Notes under the pieces: model-generated | What the model was told of the DNA's origin: nothing | Databases searched by the model: none | The model's input: only the letters and a program-made list of their open reading frames with translations | Position numbers and translations under genes: made by a program | Part shown: positions 34,450 through 42,977 of the stretch, piece by piece | Position numbering within the stretch: position 1 is the stretch's first letter | How the letters are laid out: each line of letters opens with the position of its first letter | Assembly: GCF_003012735.1 (NCBI RefSeq) | Contig: NZ_PXYI01000012.1 | Location: 1-64,000 of the forward strand | Direction: 5' to 3' | DNA from: Allosphingosinicella deserti | GTDB taxonomy: Bacteria > Pseudomonadota > Alphaproteobacteria > Sphingomonadales > Sphingomonadaceae | DNA: 64,000 nucleotides

Positions 34450-35348
34450 GGCATGGCCTCGATAGCGGGTTCGGGATGAGATTGGGTGCGGGCGGCGAGC
34501 ACGCATCCGGCGACGATCAGGGCGGCGCCGGCAAGGGTCGCAAGCCGCACCGGCTCGGCGAAGACGAGGAAACCGAACAAGGCCGCCCAGATGAGCGCGG
34601 TATATTCGACCGGGGCGAGCCGGTGCGCCTCGGCGCGGGCATAGGCCCAGGCGAGCAGCATCAGCGAGGCCAAGGCGAGGATCGCCGCCACCACCAGATC
34701 GGGCCAATGCGAGGCCGCCGGGACCGTGGCGAGGAACGGGGCCGCGAGCGCCAGCACTGCGACGACCACGACATATTGGTAGAAGGCGATCTCGCGCGGC
34801 TTGGCGACCAGCGCCTGCTGGCGCATCAGGATGATGTTGTAGGCGTAGAGCATTGCGGAGCTCAGCACCGAGGCGACGCCCCACCAGTCGCGGCCGCCGG
34901 CCGTCTCGGCCCGGGTTGCGACGATCAGCAGCACTCCGGCGAAGCCGATCAGCGAGGCGAGCACCGCCTGCCGCCCGACCGGCTCGTGCAGGATCGCCGC
35001 GGCGAGATAGAGGGAGACGAGCGGGGCGACGAAGGTGAGTGCGACGGCCTCGACGAGCGGCATGCGGGCGATGCCCCAGAAGAAGGTCAATGCCATGAAT
35101 GCGCCGACCACGCCGCGGATGACGTGGTAGCGCATCGCCGCCCGGCTCGGCCGCGCCGGCCGCGAGAGGGCGTAAAGAAGGGTGGACAAAGCGAGGCCGA
35201 CCAGCATCCGCCAGAAGACGGCATTGAAAGCGCCGATGCCGAGCGCCAAGCCCTTCATCACGGCGTCCATTGCCGAGAAGAGCGCGATTCCGAGCGTTCC
35301 CACCAGGAAGGGGACGAGGACGCTGTCGGTGCGTGCGGGGGCGGCCAT
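34446..35348 (-). CDS. EamA family (DMT) transporter
   Basis: 300 residues, about ten helices in two EamA repeats. GTLGIALFSAMDAVMKGLA opens helix 1, and the second repeat starts near WWGVASVLSSAMLYAYN. It is an inner-membrane exporter of unknown substrate, first gene of an EamA-SMR-TfoX operon. The spacing to the upstream heat-shock gene is 108 bases and contains that gene's terminator, so this operon has its own promoter. Confidence 0.85.
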   Translation of the reverse strand: MAAPARTDSVLVPFLVGTLGIALFSAMDAVMKGLALGIGAFNAVFWRMLVGLALSTLLYALSRPARPSRAAMRYHVIRGVVGAFMALTFFWGIARMPLVEAVALTFVAPLVSLYLAAAILHEPVGRQAVLASLIGFAGVLLIVATRAETAGGRDWWGVASVLSSAMLYAYNIILMRQQALVAKPREIAFYQYVVVVAVLALAAPFLATVPAASHWPDLVVAAILALASLMLLAWAYARAEAHRLAPVEYTALIWAALFGFLVFAEPVRLATLAGAALIVAGCVLAARTQSHPEPAIEAMP

Positions 35349-35413
35349 GACCGGCCGTTAGCCGAGCCGACCCGGTTCGTCACGTGGACGGGCGCGCAGT
35401 ATGCGCCGGACAC

Positions 35414-35448
35414 AAAGCGGCCCCGAAGCGGGTGCTCCGGGGCCGTTT
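35414..35448 (-). terminator. Rho-independent terminator after hsp20
   Basis: CGGCCCCGAAGC (35418-35429) and GCTCCGGGGCCG (35434-35445) form a 12-bp stem with one mismatch and a 4-base loop, bordered by AAA and TTT. On the minus strand it ends in CTTTGTGT, a short U-rich run. It lies just past the stop of the small heat-shock gene. Confidence 0.7.
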
Positions 35449-35456
35449 GAAGAATA

Positions 35457-35942
35457 TCAGGCGGCGCGGACGTCGCCGTGATTGTCGTTTTCGGAGCTCT
35501 GGCCTTCGATCGTGGTCTGCGGCTGGACGCCGCCGCCAATCGCGACCTTACGGGGCTTCATCGCTTCCGGGATCTCGCGGACGAGCTCGATCGAGAGCAG
35601 GCCGTCGCGCAGATCCGCACCGCGCACCTGAACATAGTCGCCGAGCGCGAAGCGGCGCTCGAACGCGCGGGTGGCGATGCCGCGGTGGATATACTGACCC
35701 TCGTCGCTGCCGGCCTTGCGACCGGAGACGAGCAGCTGGTTCTGCTGCGCGGTGATCTCGATCTCGTCGGAACGGAACCCGGCCACTGCGATGGTGATGC
35801 GATAGCTATCGTCGTCGATCTTCTCGAGATCGAACGGCGGGTAATTCTCCGCGGTCTGGCCAGCATTTTCGAGCAGATCGAACAGGCGATCGAACCCGAT
35901 GGCCGAGCGGCGGAGCGGGGCAAAATCGAAATTGGTCCTCAT
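35457..35942 (-). CDS. Small heat-shock protein, Hsp20/IbpA type
   Basis: 161 residues. The alpha-crystallin domain spans roughly residues 38-130: YRITIAVAGFRSDEIEITAQ, IHRGIATRAFERRFALGD, and GLLSIELVREIPE closing it. The N-terminus MRTNFDFAPLRRSAIGFDRL matches the class A IbpA style of alphaproteobacteria. It is a cytosolic ATP-independent holdase. The ATG at 35942 is preceded by AGGAGG held in a ROSE-like hairpin, so heat-controlled translation is likely. A terminator follows. Confidence 0.92.
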   Translation of the reverse strand: MRTNFDFAPLRRSAIGFDRLFDLLENAGQTAENYPPFDLEKIDDDSYRITIAVAGFRSDEIEITAQQNQLLVSGRKAGSDEGQYIHRGIATRAFERRFALGDYVQVRGADLRDGLLSIELVREIPEAMKPRKVAIGGGVQPQTTIEGQSSENDNHGDVRAA

Positions 35943-36060
35943 CTTCCAAGTCCTCCTTGAGCAACGTTGGCATGTGAGGCGCGCTCGCGGAAACGCGCGA
36001 ACGCCCTCCGGAAAGCCGGACCCGATTGGCGTCCGACAACCGGAATCTAAAACCCTTTTG
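35943..36060 (-). ncRNA. ROSE-type RNA thermometer in hsp20 leader
   Basis: Read on the minus strand, the last hairpin before the ATG is GTTGCTCAAGGAGGAC (35965-35950). Its UUGCUC pairs with GAGGA to give U-A, G-G, C-G, U-A and C-G around an AAG loop, and the flanking CCAA/TTGG adds an outer stem. The UYGCU motif opposite the Shine-Dalgarno with a G-G mismatch is the defining feature of ROSE elements, which melt on heating. GC-rich potential stems further 5' (36000-36060) fit the multi-hairpin leader. The 5' limit is approximate. Confidence 0.7.
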
Positions 36061-36066
36061 GTTCGT

Positions 36067-36072
36067 TTCAAG
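36067..36072 (-). promoter_or_regulatory. Candidate RpoH -35 element of hsp20
   Basis: On the minus strand CTTGAA lies about 125 bases before the hsp20 ATG, matching the sigma-32 -35 core. A fitting CCCCAT-type -10 is not obvious downstream (TTAGAT at suitable spacing is the best match), so the call is tentative. Confidence 0.35.
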
Positions 36073-36162
36073 ATCCCTGACGAGCGGTTTTTTTGCCTGT
36101 CCTGCGGCAGGGTTGCGTTATCGACTGGCCCCATCCATCCTGCGCGCACCAGGAGGAAATCT

Positions 36163-37356
36163 ATGCGTGTTGCCTCGTTCGCCGCGCTCGGCCTTGCCGT
36201 TGCCGCAGCGCCTGCCGCTGCCCATGATAACGTCTCGTCCGCCGACCGGCTGGCGCATGAGCAGATGCTGGTGCTCGATACGCATCTCGACACGCCCGTA
36301 TTGTTCGAGCGGCCCGGCTGGGATTTCACGCGCTGGCACGAATATGCCTGGGACGTCAGCCAGCTGGATATCCCGCGGATGGAGGCAGGCGGGCTCGATG
36401 GCGGCTTCTTCGTCATCTACACGCAGCAAGGCGGGCTCGACGAAGCGGCGATGACCAAGGCGCGGGAGGATGCGCTGATGCGCGCCACCGCGATCCAGCG
36501 GGTGGTCGCGGCCAATCCGGACAAGCTCGCCTTCGCGACCACTGCCGACGATGCCGAGCGGATCCACCGCGAGGGCAAGAGGATCGTGTTCCAGAGCATC
36601 GAGAACAGCTATCCGCTCGGCGACGACGTCTCGCTGCTCAGCCTCTATCATCGCCTGGGCGTGCGGATGGCCGGGCCGGTCCATTCGAAGAACAACCAGT
36701 TCGCCGATTCGACCACCGACACGCCGCGCTGGAACGGGCTCAGCCCGCTCGGGCGGCAATGGGTCGCCGAGATGAACCGGCTCGGCATGATCGTAGACGG
36801 CAGCCATTCGTCGGACGCGGTGTTCGACCAGCTGCTGGCGCTTTCGAAGGCGCCGATCGTGCTGTCGCATTCCGGCCCGCGCGCCCTGTTCAACCATCCC
36901 CGCAACATCGACGACGCGCGCATGCGCCGGCTTGCCAAGGCGGGCGGCGTCCTGTTCGTCAATTCGGTGTTCCTGACCAAGCACGACACGTCCGAAGAAC
37001 GCGACGCGATCGACGCCCGCCAGCAGAAGTGGGAGAGTCTGAACCCGGCCGAGCGCCGCAAGCTGGTCGCCGACAAGAGCGCGCTCGATGCCAGGCAACC
37101 CTACACGACCGCCACCTTCGAGATGTTCATCAAAAGCCTGCTCCACTGCATCGGCGTGATGGGCGTCGACCATGTCGGAATCGGCGCCGACTGGGACGGG
37201 GGCGGCGGCGTGATCGGGATGGAGGACATCGCCTCGCTGCCCAAGATCACCGCGCGGCTGCGCAAGGAAGGCTATAGCGACTTTGACATCGCCAAGATCA
37301 TGAGCGGAAACCTGCTTCGCGTGATGCGCGCGGCGGAGAAGCAGGCGGGGCGCTGA
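36163..37356 (+). CDS. Secreted membrane-dipeptidase-family (M19) peptidase
   Basis: 397 residues. A signal peptide (to about PAAAH) directs export. Family M19 zinc ligands are visible: H41-L-D43 (VLDTHLDTP), the bridging Glu in FQSIENSYPLG, and two later His in IVDGSHSSD and IVLSHSGPR. DHVGIGADWDGGGG is the conserved C-terminal loop. These binuclear zinc enzymes cleave dipeptides, often with a D-residue. AGGAGG seven bases before the ATG at 36163 fixes the start. It is divergent from the heat-shock gene. Confidence 0.9.
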   Translation: MRVASFAALGLAVAAAPAAAHDNVSSADRLAHEQMLVLDTHLDTPVLFERPGWDFTRWHEYAWDVSQLDIPRMEAGGLDGGFFVIYTQQGGLDEAAMTKAREDALMRATAIQRVVAANPDKLAFATTADDAERIHREGKRIVFQSIENSYPLGDDVSLLSLYHRLGVRMAGPVHSKNNQFADSTTDTPRWNGLSPLGRQWVAEMNRLGMIVDGSHSSDAVFDQLLALSKAPIVLSHSGPRALFNHPRNIDDARMRRLAKAGGVLFVNSVFLTKHDTSEERDAIDARQQKWESLNPAERRKLVADKSALDARQPYTTATFEMFIKSLLHCIGVMGVDHVGIGADWDGGGGVIGMEDIASLPKITARLRKEGYSDFDIAKIMSGNLLRVMRAAEKQAGR

Positions 37357-37449
37357 CGCTCCACGCGGACTTCCCGCGAGGAACACGGTGCCGGAGCGGC
37401 CGAGGCTCGCGGCACTGCTGCGGCCCCTAGCTTACGGAGACTGCCTTCG

Positions 37450-38613
37450 ATGCTCGCCCGGTTGTCGACAAAATTCCTGGTTCCGGCGCTGCTCGGCTTG
37501 GGGGCGGTGCTCGCCTGCCTGCCGGCCGCCGCCCAACTGCCGGCGCCCAGCCAGGCACCGGCGGCGACGGAGGCGAACTATGCCGCCGTCCGGCCGATGA
37601 TCGCCGACATGCAGAAGATCGTGACCCCGAACGGGATCGCGGTCAGCGAGAGGGTGGCGCTGGGCGGGCTGCCGCAGTGGATCAGCATTCGCGGCGCGGA
37701 CCGGCGCAATCCCGTTCTGATCTATGTTCATGGCGGCCCGGGCGCGACCGAGATGGGCCGAAGCTGGCCCTATCAGCGCGGCTGGGAGGAGTATTTCACC
37801 GTCGTCCAATGGGACCAACCGGGCAGCGGCAAGACCCTGCGGACCAGCGGCGAGGCCGCCAATCGATCCCACCTGTCGCGGACGCGCATGGCGGAGGATC
37901 TGGTGGCACTCATCGAGCACCTCCGCGCGCGCCTCGGCGCGGAGAAGGTGGTGCTGCTCGGCCATTCGTGGGGCAATGTCATCGGGCTCGACGCCGCAAT
38001 GGCCCGCCCCGACCTGATCGCCGCCTATATCGGAGTGGGGCCGCTCTTCGCGCTACGTGCCAACGAGGAGGCGCAATATCGGGCGTTGCTGGCGATCGCG
38101 GCCACGCGCAAGGACGATGCCGCCTTGGCGGAACTGAAGGCGATCGCACCCTATCCGGGGCTCGGCGAGATCCCGTTCGACAAGGTCAATGTCGTGCGCA
38201 AGTGGGTGATGGCCTATGGCGGCCTCGCCGCTTACCGCGACAATGCCGATTTCTATTTCCGGGCGGCGCGACTTTCCCCCTATTACGACCTTGCCGACCG
38301 CCAGGCGATCGACGCCGGCGGCCAGCTGTCGGTGCCCGCCTTGCTGCCGGACATGGCGGCGGTGGACCATCGCCGGATCGCCGCGACCCGGTTTCCGATA
38401 TTCATGTTCCTCGGCAGGCACGACATCACGACGCCGTCGTCGGTGATCGAACCGTGGCTGCGGCGGCTCGAAGCGCCGCACAAGGAGATCGTCTGGTTCG
38501 ACCACTCCGCCCACCTTCCTCCCCACGAGGAGCCCGGCAAGTTCCTGATCGGGCTCGTCGAGAAGGTTCGGCCCTGGGCGACCAACAAAGCGATCACCGC
38601 CGCGCATCCCTAG
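37450..38613 (+). CDS. Secreted alpha/beta hydrolase, proline iminopeptidase-like (paralogue)
   Basis: 387 residues. A signal peptide (LLGLGAVLACLPAAAQ) precedes a disordered Pro/Ala stretch and an alpha/beta-hydrolase domain: HGGPG at 94-98, nucleophile elbow GHSWG at 171-175 (Ser173), acid in LGRHDIT, and His in FDHSAHLPPHEEPGKFL. It parallels the protein at 24694-25806 across its length (TPNGI, IRGADRRNP, WDQPGSGKT versus WDQRGAGKT). It probably cleaves N-terminal residues from small peptides or esters in the periplasm. It follows the dipeptidase gene by 93 bases, so the two peptidases may be co-expressed. Confidence 0.85.
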   Translation: MLARLSTKFLVPALLGLGAVLACLPAAAQLPAPSQAPAATEANYAAVRPMIADMQKIVTPNGIAVSERVALGGLPQWISIRGADRRNPVLIYVHGGPGATEMGRSWPYQRGWEEYFTVVQWDQPGSGKTLRTSGEAANRSHLSRTRMAEDLVALIEHLRARLGAEKVVLLGHSWGNVIGLDAAMARPDLIAAYIGVGPLFALRANEEAQYRALLAIAATRKDDAALAELKAIAPYPGLGEIPFDKVNVVRKWVMAYGGLAAYRDNADFYFRAARLSPYYDLADRQAIDAGGQLSVPALLPDMAAVDHRRIAATRFPIFMFLGRHDITTPSSVIEPWLRRLEAPHKEIVWFDHSAHLPPHEEPGKFLIGLVEKVRPWATNKAITAAHP

Positions 38614-38791
38614 GCATTCCCGAACGATCCACGCGCCGGCAGGACGGTCCGGGATCAGGGGAGCGAGCGCAAGGCGCTGATCGTGGCCGGATTTTTCCGG
38701 CAATCCGGTCCGGGATGGAGGGATGGGCTTCCCGAACCATCGCTGCACCGGTAGGAGACGGCAGGGGCTACGGGAGCATGTGTTCGCGCCT

Positions 38792-41329
38792 ATGACGTCT
38801 TCGCCTGTGCCTCCGGTTGCCGATCCGCTGTCCTTCCTGTCCGATGGCGGCGAGATGGGGGCGCGGATGCGGGCGTTCGACTGGAGCGCGACTCCGCTGG
38901 GCCCGCCGGAGCGCTGGCCGCAGGCGTTGAAGACGGTCGTCGGCCTGCTGCTCAGCACGACCTTCCCGATGTTCGTTGCCTGGGGTCCGGAGCTCCGCTT
39001 CCTCTACAATGACGGCTATATCGATGTGCTCGACGGCAAGCATCCCGACGCACTTGGCGGCCGGTTCGAGGAGGTCTGGTCCGAATTGTGGCGCGACGTC
39101 GGCCCGATCGCCGCGCGCGCCATGAACGGCGAATCCTCATATTACGAGAATCTGCCGCTGACGATGACGCGGCAGGGCAGTCCCCAGCAGACCTGGTTCA
39201 CATTCTCCTACAGCCCGATCCGCGACGAGAACGGCGCCGTGGCGGGGATGTTCTGCACCTGCGTCGACACCACCCAGATGGTGCTTGCCCAGCGCGAGCG
39301 GGTGAACGAGGCCGAACGCCTGCGCCGGCTGTTCGACCAGGCACCCGGGTTCATGGCGGTACTGCGCGGGCCGGAGCACATTTTCGAGCTGACCAACAGT
39401 TCATACCAGCAGCTGGTCGGGCATCGCGATCTCGTCGGCAAGCCGGTGCGGGAGGCGCTCCCGGAGGTCGAAGGCCAGGGCTTCTTCGAGCTGCTCGACG
39501 AGGTCTACCGCAGCGGTAAGGCTTATGCGGGCCGATCGATGCTGATCGCCCTGCAGCGCGAGCCCGGCGCGCCGAGCGAGACTCGGCTGATCGATTTCGT
39601 GTTCGCGCCGATCCTGGATGCCGAGGGCCGGACGACCGGGATCTTCGCCGAAGGGCATGATGCGACCGAACGGCACGTTGCCGAGCAGGCGCTGCGCGAG
39701 AGCGAGCAGAGATTCCGGCTGATCGCGGATTCCGCCCCCATCCCGATGTGGGTGACCAAGCTCGATCGCACCCGCGGTTTCGTCAACGAAGCCTATGCGC
39801 AATTCCTCGGCGTTCCGTACGATGCGGCGCTCCATTTCGACTGGCGTGCGCGGATCCATCCGGAGGATGTCGACCGGGTGGTTTCTGAATCGGTCGCAGG
39901 CGAAGCCGAGCGGCGGCCATTCGAGCTGGAGGCGCGCTACCGGCGTGCCGACGGTGCGTGGCGGTGGCTGCGATCGATCTCGCAGCCGCGCTGGGGCCCC
40001 GACGGCGAGCATGTGGGGTTCATCGGTGTCGCCACCGACATCACCGAGGCGAAGGAAGCGGAGGCGGCGCTTCGCGAGGTCAACGAGACGCTCGAGAAGC
40101 GGGTCACCGAACGCACCGCCGATCTCAGCACCGCGCTCAATCGGCTGCAAGCCGAGGTGGGCGAGCGGCTCAAGGCCGAGGAGGCGCTTCGCCAAGCGCA
40201 GAAGATGGAAGCGGTCGGGCAGCTGACCGGCGGCATCGCGCACGATTTCAACAATTTGCTGACCCCGATCATGGGCGGCCTCGAGCTGATCGCGACCAAG
40301 ATCGAGGATCCGCGGCTGAAGCGGATCGCCGAAGGTGCGCTCGAATCGAGCCGGCGAGGCGCCAAGCTGACCAGCCAGCTGCTCGCTTTCTCGCGCATCC
40401 AGCGGATCTCGATGGCGCCGGTCGCGGTCAACCAGGTCATCGCCAACATGCTGACTCTGCTCGGCCATACGATCGGCGGGGCCGTTGCCATCCGCACCGA
40501 TCTCGATCCCGAGGCAGGCTACGCCTTGTGCGACTCCAACCAGCTCGAAAATGCGATCCTCAACCTCGCCATCAATGCGCGCGATGCGATGCCCGGCGGC
40601 GGCACGCTGACGGTGAGCACGCGTCTGGACACGCTCGACAAGGGGCCCGATCATGGCGCCGGCGCATTCGTCCGGGTGCGTGTCGCCGACACCGGCCACG
40701 GCATGGCGCCGGAGGTGCTCGCCCGCGCAACCGAGCCTTTCTATTCGACCAAGGAAGTCGGCAAGGGCACCGGACTCGGACTGGCGCAGGTCTATGGCAT
40801 CGCCCGCCAATCGGGCGGGACTTTGCGCATCGGCAGCCGGCCGGGCGAGGGCACGCAAGTCGACATCCTGCTGCCCGCGGTCGCGCCCGCGGACGAGAGC
40901 CTCGCACCCAGAGCCGAGACGCAGCAACGGCACGGCACCGGACGACGTGCCCGGATCCTGCTGGTCGACGACGATCCCGACGTGCGGACCTTCCTTGCGG
41001 AATCCCTGCGCGGCCTCGATCACGAGGTTCGCACCGCGGAGAGCGGCGCCGAGGCGCTCGCCATCCTGGATCATTGGATACCGGAGATCGCGCTGATCGA
41101 CTATGCGATGCCGAACATGCACGGCGCCGATCTCGCTGCGGCCGCGCGGGCGCGCCTGCCCGATCTGCCGATCGTGTTCGTCACCGGCTATGCCGAGACC
41201 GAGCTGCTCGAAGCGGCGCTAGGCCCTGGTGCGCCGGTGCTGCGCAAGCCCTTCTCGATCGAAGCGCTCGCGCTCGCCGTCGAGGACAATCTCGCGCCGG
41301 CCCCGACGGCGGGCAGAGCGAAAGGCTGA
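38792..41329 (+). CDS. PAS hybrid sensor histidine kinase/response regulator
   Basis: 845 residues from the ATG at 38792; an in-frame GTG at 38780 has a closer GGGAG and is a real alternative. The first ~150 residues carry the DWSATPLGPPERWP signature of a PAS/GAF-like domain seen in rhizobial and sphingomonad kinases. Two PAS domains follow, then a coiled coil, HisKA (GGIAHDFNNLL), HATPase (NARDAMPGGG, DTGHGM, GTGLGLAQV) and a receiver (LLVDDDPDV, Asp in LIDYAMPN, Lys in LRKPF). There is no membrane segment. It resembles the 18.8 kb kinase from HisKA onward. The signal is unknown. Confidence 0.9.
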   Translation: MTSSPVPPVADPLSFLSDGGEMGARMRAFDWSATPLGPPERWPQALKTVVGLLLSTTFPMFVAWGPELRFLYNDGYIDVLDGKHPDALGGRFEEVWSELWRDVGPIAARAMNGESSYYENLPLTMTRQGSPQQTWFTFSYSPIRDENGAVAGMFCTCVDTTQMVLAQRERVNEAERLRRLFDQAPGFMAVLRGPEHIFELTNSSYQQLVGHRDLVGKPVREALPEVEGQGFFELLDEVYRSGKAYAGRSMLIALQREPGAPSETRLIDFVFAPILDAEGRTTGIFAEGHDATERHVAEQALRESEQRFRLIADSAPIPMWVTKLDRTRGFVNEAYAQFLGVPYDAALHFDWRARIHPEDVDRVVSESVAGEAERRPFELEARYRRADGAWRWLRSISQPRWGPDGEHVGFIGVATDITEAKEAEAALREVNETLEKRVTERTADLSTALNRLQAEVGERLKAEEALRQAQKMEAVGQLTGGIAHDFNNLLTPIMGGLELIATKIEDPRLKRIAEGALESSRRGAKLTSQLLAFSRIQRISMAPVAVNQVIANMLTLLGHTIGGAVAIRTDLDPEAGYALCDSNQLENAILNLAINARDAMPGGGTLTVSTRLDTLDKGPDHGAGAFVRVRVADTGHGMAPEVLARATEPFYSTKEVGKGTGLGLAQVYGIARQSGGTLRIGSRPGEGTQVDILLPAVAPADESLAPRAETQQRHGTGRRARILLVDDDPDVRTFLAESLRGLDHEVRTAESGAEALAILDHWIPEIALIDYAMPNMHGADLAAAARARLPDLPIVFVTGYAETELLEAALGPGAPVLRKPFSIEALALAVEDNLAPAPTAGRAKG

Positions 41330-41594
41330 AGCGCAAGACTTGGCTGAGGGTTAGCCAGCTCCGAGCAGACCCGCGGCATTTCGTGCCGTGAAGACGTTGG
41401 CGACGGGTTGCTCCTGCCGTTGGGCGGCGCCGCGGACTGGTTGCGTTTCACGACGCAGACCCCTCATTGGAATGACGCACCGCAACATGGTGCTGGCGTT
41501 TCTCCTTACGGAGGCGTAATGGCGCACTCGCTTCGGCAGCCTTCCACACGGTGAGGAAGGTGCGAAGCGCGTAACTCGGATCGATGGTGCAATC

Positions 41595-41765
41595 ATGAAG
41601 TGGCTGAAGAAGTTCGACAATCCATTCGTCCTGGGCCTCAACGGGTTCCTTGCGGGCGCGGCATTGTTCTTCGCCACCCATCCCGACGCGGCAGTATCGG
41701 GTGTGGGCGCGAGCACGCACGACCACCCGGCGGCGCAGACCGCAGAGGTTCGCCAGAGCGCTTGA
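41595..41765 (+). CDS. Predicted single-pass small membrane protein
   Basis: 56 residues: a basic start (MKWLKKFDNP), one hydrophobic helix (FVLGLNGFLAGAALFFA), then a polar tail rich in Ala, His and Gln. The layout is that of a small inner-membrane protein, N-terminus in. It ends 32 bases before pdeM in the same direction. There is no strong ribosome-binding site and no family is known to me. It is called on composition and context only. The 265 bases before it hold nothing recognised. Confidence 0.45.
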   Translation: MKWLKKFDNPFVLGLNGFLAGAALFFATHPDAAVSGVGASTHDHPAAQTAEVRQSA

Positions 41766-41797
41766 ACCGCGGCCGCGCCCGGCTATAGCTGGGCGCC

Positions 41798-42460
41798 ATG
41801 GTTCACTTTTCGTTCGCAGGCACGGAGCTGATCGCGTTGCCGCAAGGCGCGCTGTTCTGGCCTGCGCGCAAGGCGCTTCTCGTCGCCGATCTGCACCTCG
41901 AGAAAGCGAGCTGGTTCGCCCGCTTCGGGCAGATGCTGCCGCCTTATGATTCGATCGCGACGCTGACCGATCTCACCGTGCTCGCCGATACGATGGGCGC
42001 GGACGAGATCTGGTGCCTCGGCGACAGCTTCCACGACCGCCACGGCTGCGACCGCCTGCCGGCGCAGGCCCGCGACTTGCTGACGGCGCTGACCGCCCGG
42101 GTCCGTTGGACATGGATCACCGGCAATCACGATCCGGGGATCGCCGACCATTGCGGCGGCGACGTCGTCCAGGAAGCCCTGGTCGACGGACTGCTGCTGC
42201 GGCACGAAGCCGATCCGGGGGAACCGAGGCCGGAGCTTTCCGGCCATTACCATCCCAAGCTTCGGATCAGCCTGCGCGGGCGTCAGGTCTCACGGCGCTG
42301 CTTCATCGGCACGAAGCGCAAGCTGATCCTGCCGGCCTTCGGCGCGCTCACCGGGGGCCTCGACGCCGCCCACCCGGAAATCGTCCGCGCGGTCGGTGCA
42401 GGGGCCGAAGCCCTCATTCCGGTGGCCGATAGACTGCTCCGGTTTCCGCTCGCCGCCTGA
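41798..42460 (+). CDS. pdeM: Ligase-associated DNA damage response endonuclease PdeM
   Basis: 220 residues, calcineurin-like metallophosphoesterase. The metal ligands are in DLHLEK, GDSFHD, GNHDP and GHYHPK, the set typical of PdeM. PdeM is usually encoded with a DNA ligase (LigD/Lig-associated), exonuclease and helicase in a damage-repair cluster; those partners are absent here, so it is an orphan copy. It is convergent with msrB, and the two gene ends form a shared hairpin. Confidence 0.85.
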   Translation: MVHFSFAGTELIALPQGALFWPARKALLVADLHLEKASWFARFGQMLPPYDSIATLTDLTVLADTMGADEIWCLGDSFHDRHGCDRLPAQARDLLTALTARVRWTWITGNHDPGIADHCGGDVVQEALVDGLLLRHEADPGEPRPELSGHYHPKLRISLRGRQVSRRCFIGTKRKLILPAFGALTGGLDAAHPEIVRAVGAGAEALIPVADRLLRFPLAA

Positions 42461-42478
42461 AGTTTGTATCAGGCGGCG
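42451..42478. terminator. Shared hairpin across convergent pdeM/msrB stops
   Basis: CGCCGCCTGA (42451-42460) and TCAGGCGGCG (42469-42478) form a perfect 10-bp stem with an 8-base loop (agtttgta). The left arm ends in the pdeM stop and the right arm begins with the msrB stop, so coding sequence supplies both arms. U-richness is limited to the loop. It is best read as a bidirectional terminator-like or mRNA-end-protecting stem. Confidence 0.6.
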
Positions 42479-42963
42479 ACGAAGCGCAGAGCGGCCCCAT
42501 TCATGCAATAACGCCGCCCCGTCGGCTTCGGCCCATCGTCGAAGACGTGGCCGAGATGCCCGCCGCAGCGCCTGCAGTGGACTTCCGTCCGTTCCGCGAA
42601 GAGCGAATTGTCCGGCCGCGTGCCGACGGCGTTGCGCAGCGGTGCGGTGAAGCTCGGCCAGCCGGTGCCGCTTTCGAACTTCGCCCTGGAGGCGAACAGC
42701 GGCAGGCCGCAGCCGGCGCAGACGAAGGTGCCCGCGCGCTTCTCCTTGTTGAGGGGGCTCGAGCCCGCCCGCTCGGTCGCGGCCTGCCGCAGCACCCTGT
42801 ACGAGTCGGGCGGCAGGCGCTTGCGCCATTGCGCGTCGGTGAACTGGACCGGGTAGCGGCCCGACGGCGCGGCATTGCCGGCGCGCCCGCCGAACCAGAA
42901 CAGGGCTGCTCCGATCGCGCCGGCGCCGCCTGCCGTCAAAGCCGTCCGTCTGTCGATCGTCAT
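42469..42963 (-). CDS. msrB: Peptide-methionine (R)-S-oxide reductase, exported
   Basis: 164 residues. The MsrB fold is clear: zinc cysteines C82/C85 and C130/C133, GTGWPSF, HLGHVFDDGPKPTG and the catalytic C153 in RRYCMNGAALRF. It repairs oxidised methionine-R-sulfoxide. The N-terminus DRRTALTAGGAGAIGAALFW is a twin-arginine-style signal, so it probably acts in the periplasm. It lies 14 bases after the pabBC stop on the same strand and may be co-transcribed with it. Confidence 0.92.
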   Translation of the reverse strand: MTIDRRTALTAGGAGAIGAALFWFGGRAGNAAPSGRYPVQFTDAQWRKRLPPDSYRVLRQAATERAGSSPLNKEKRAGTFVCAGCGLPLFASRAKFESGTGWPSFTAPLRNAVGTRPDNSLFAERTEVHCRRCGGHLGHVFDDGPKPTGRRYCMNGAALRFVAA

Positions 42964-42977
42964 GGCGTCACCTCACG

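Noticed and set aside
41798-42460. LigD-type DNA-repair cluster around pdeM
   Set aside because: The usual ligase, exonuclease and helicase partners are absent on both sides.
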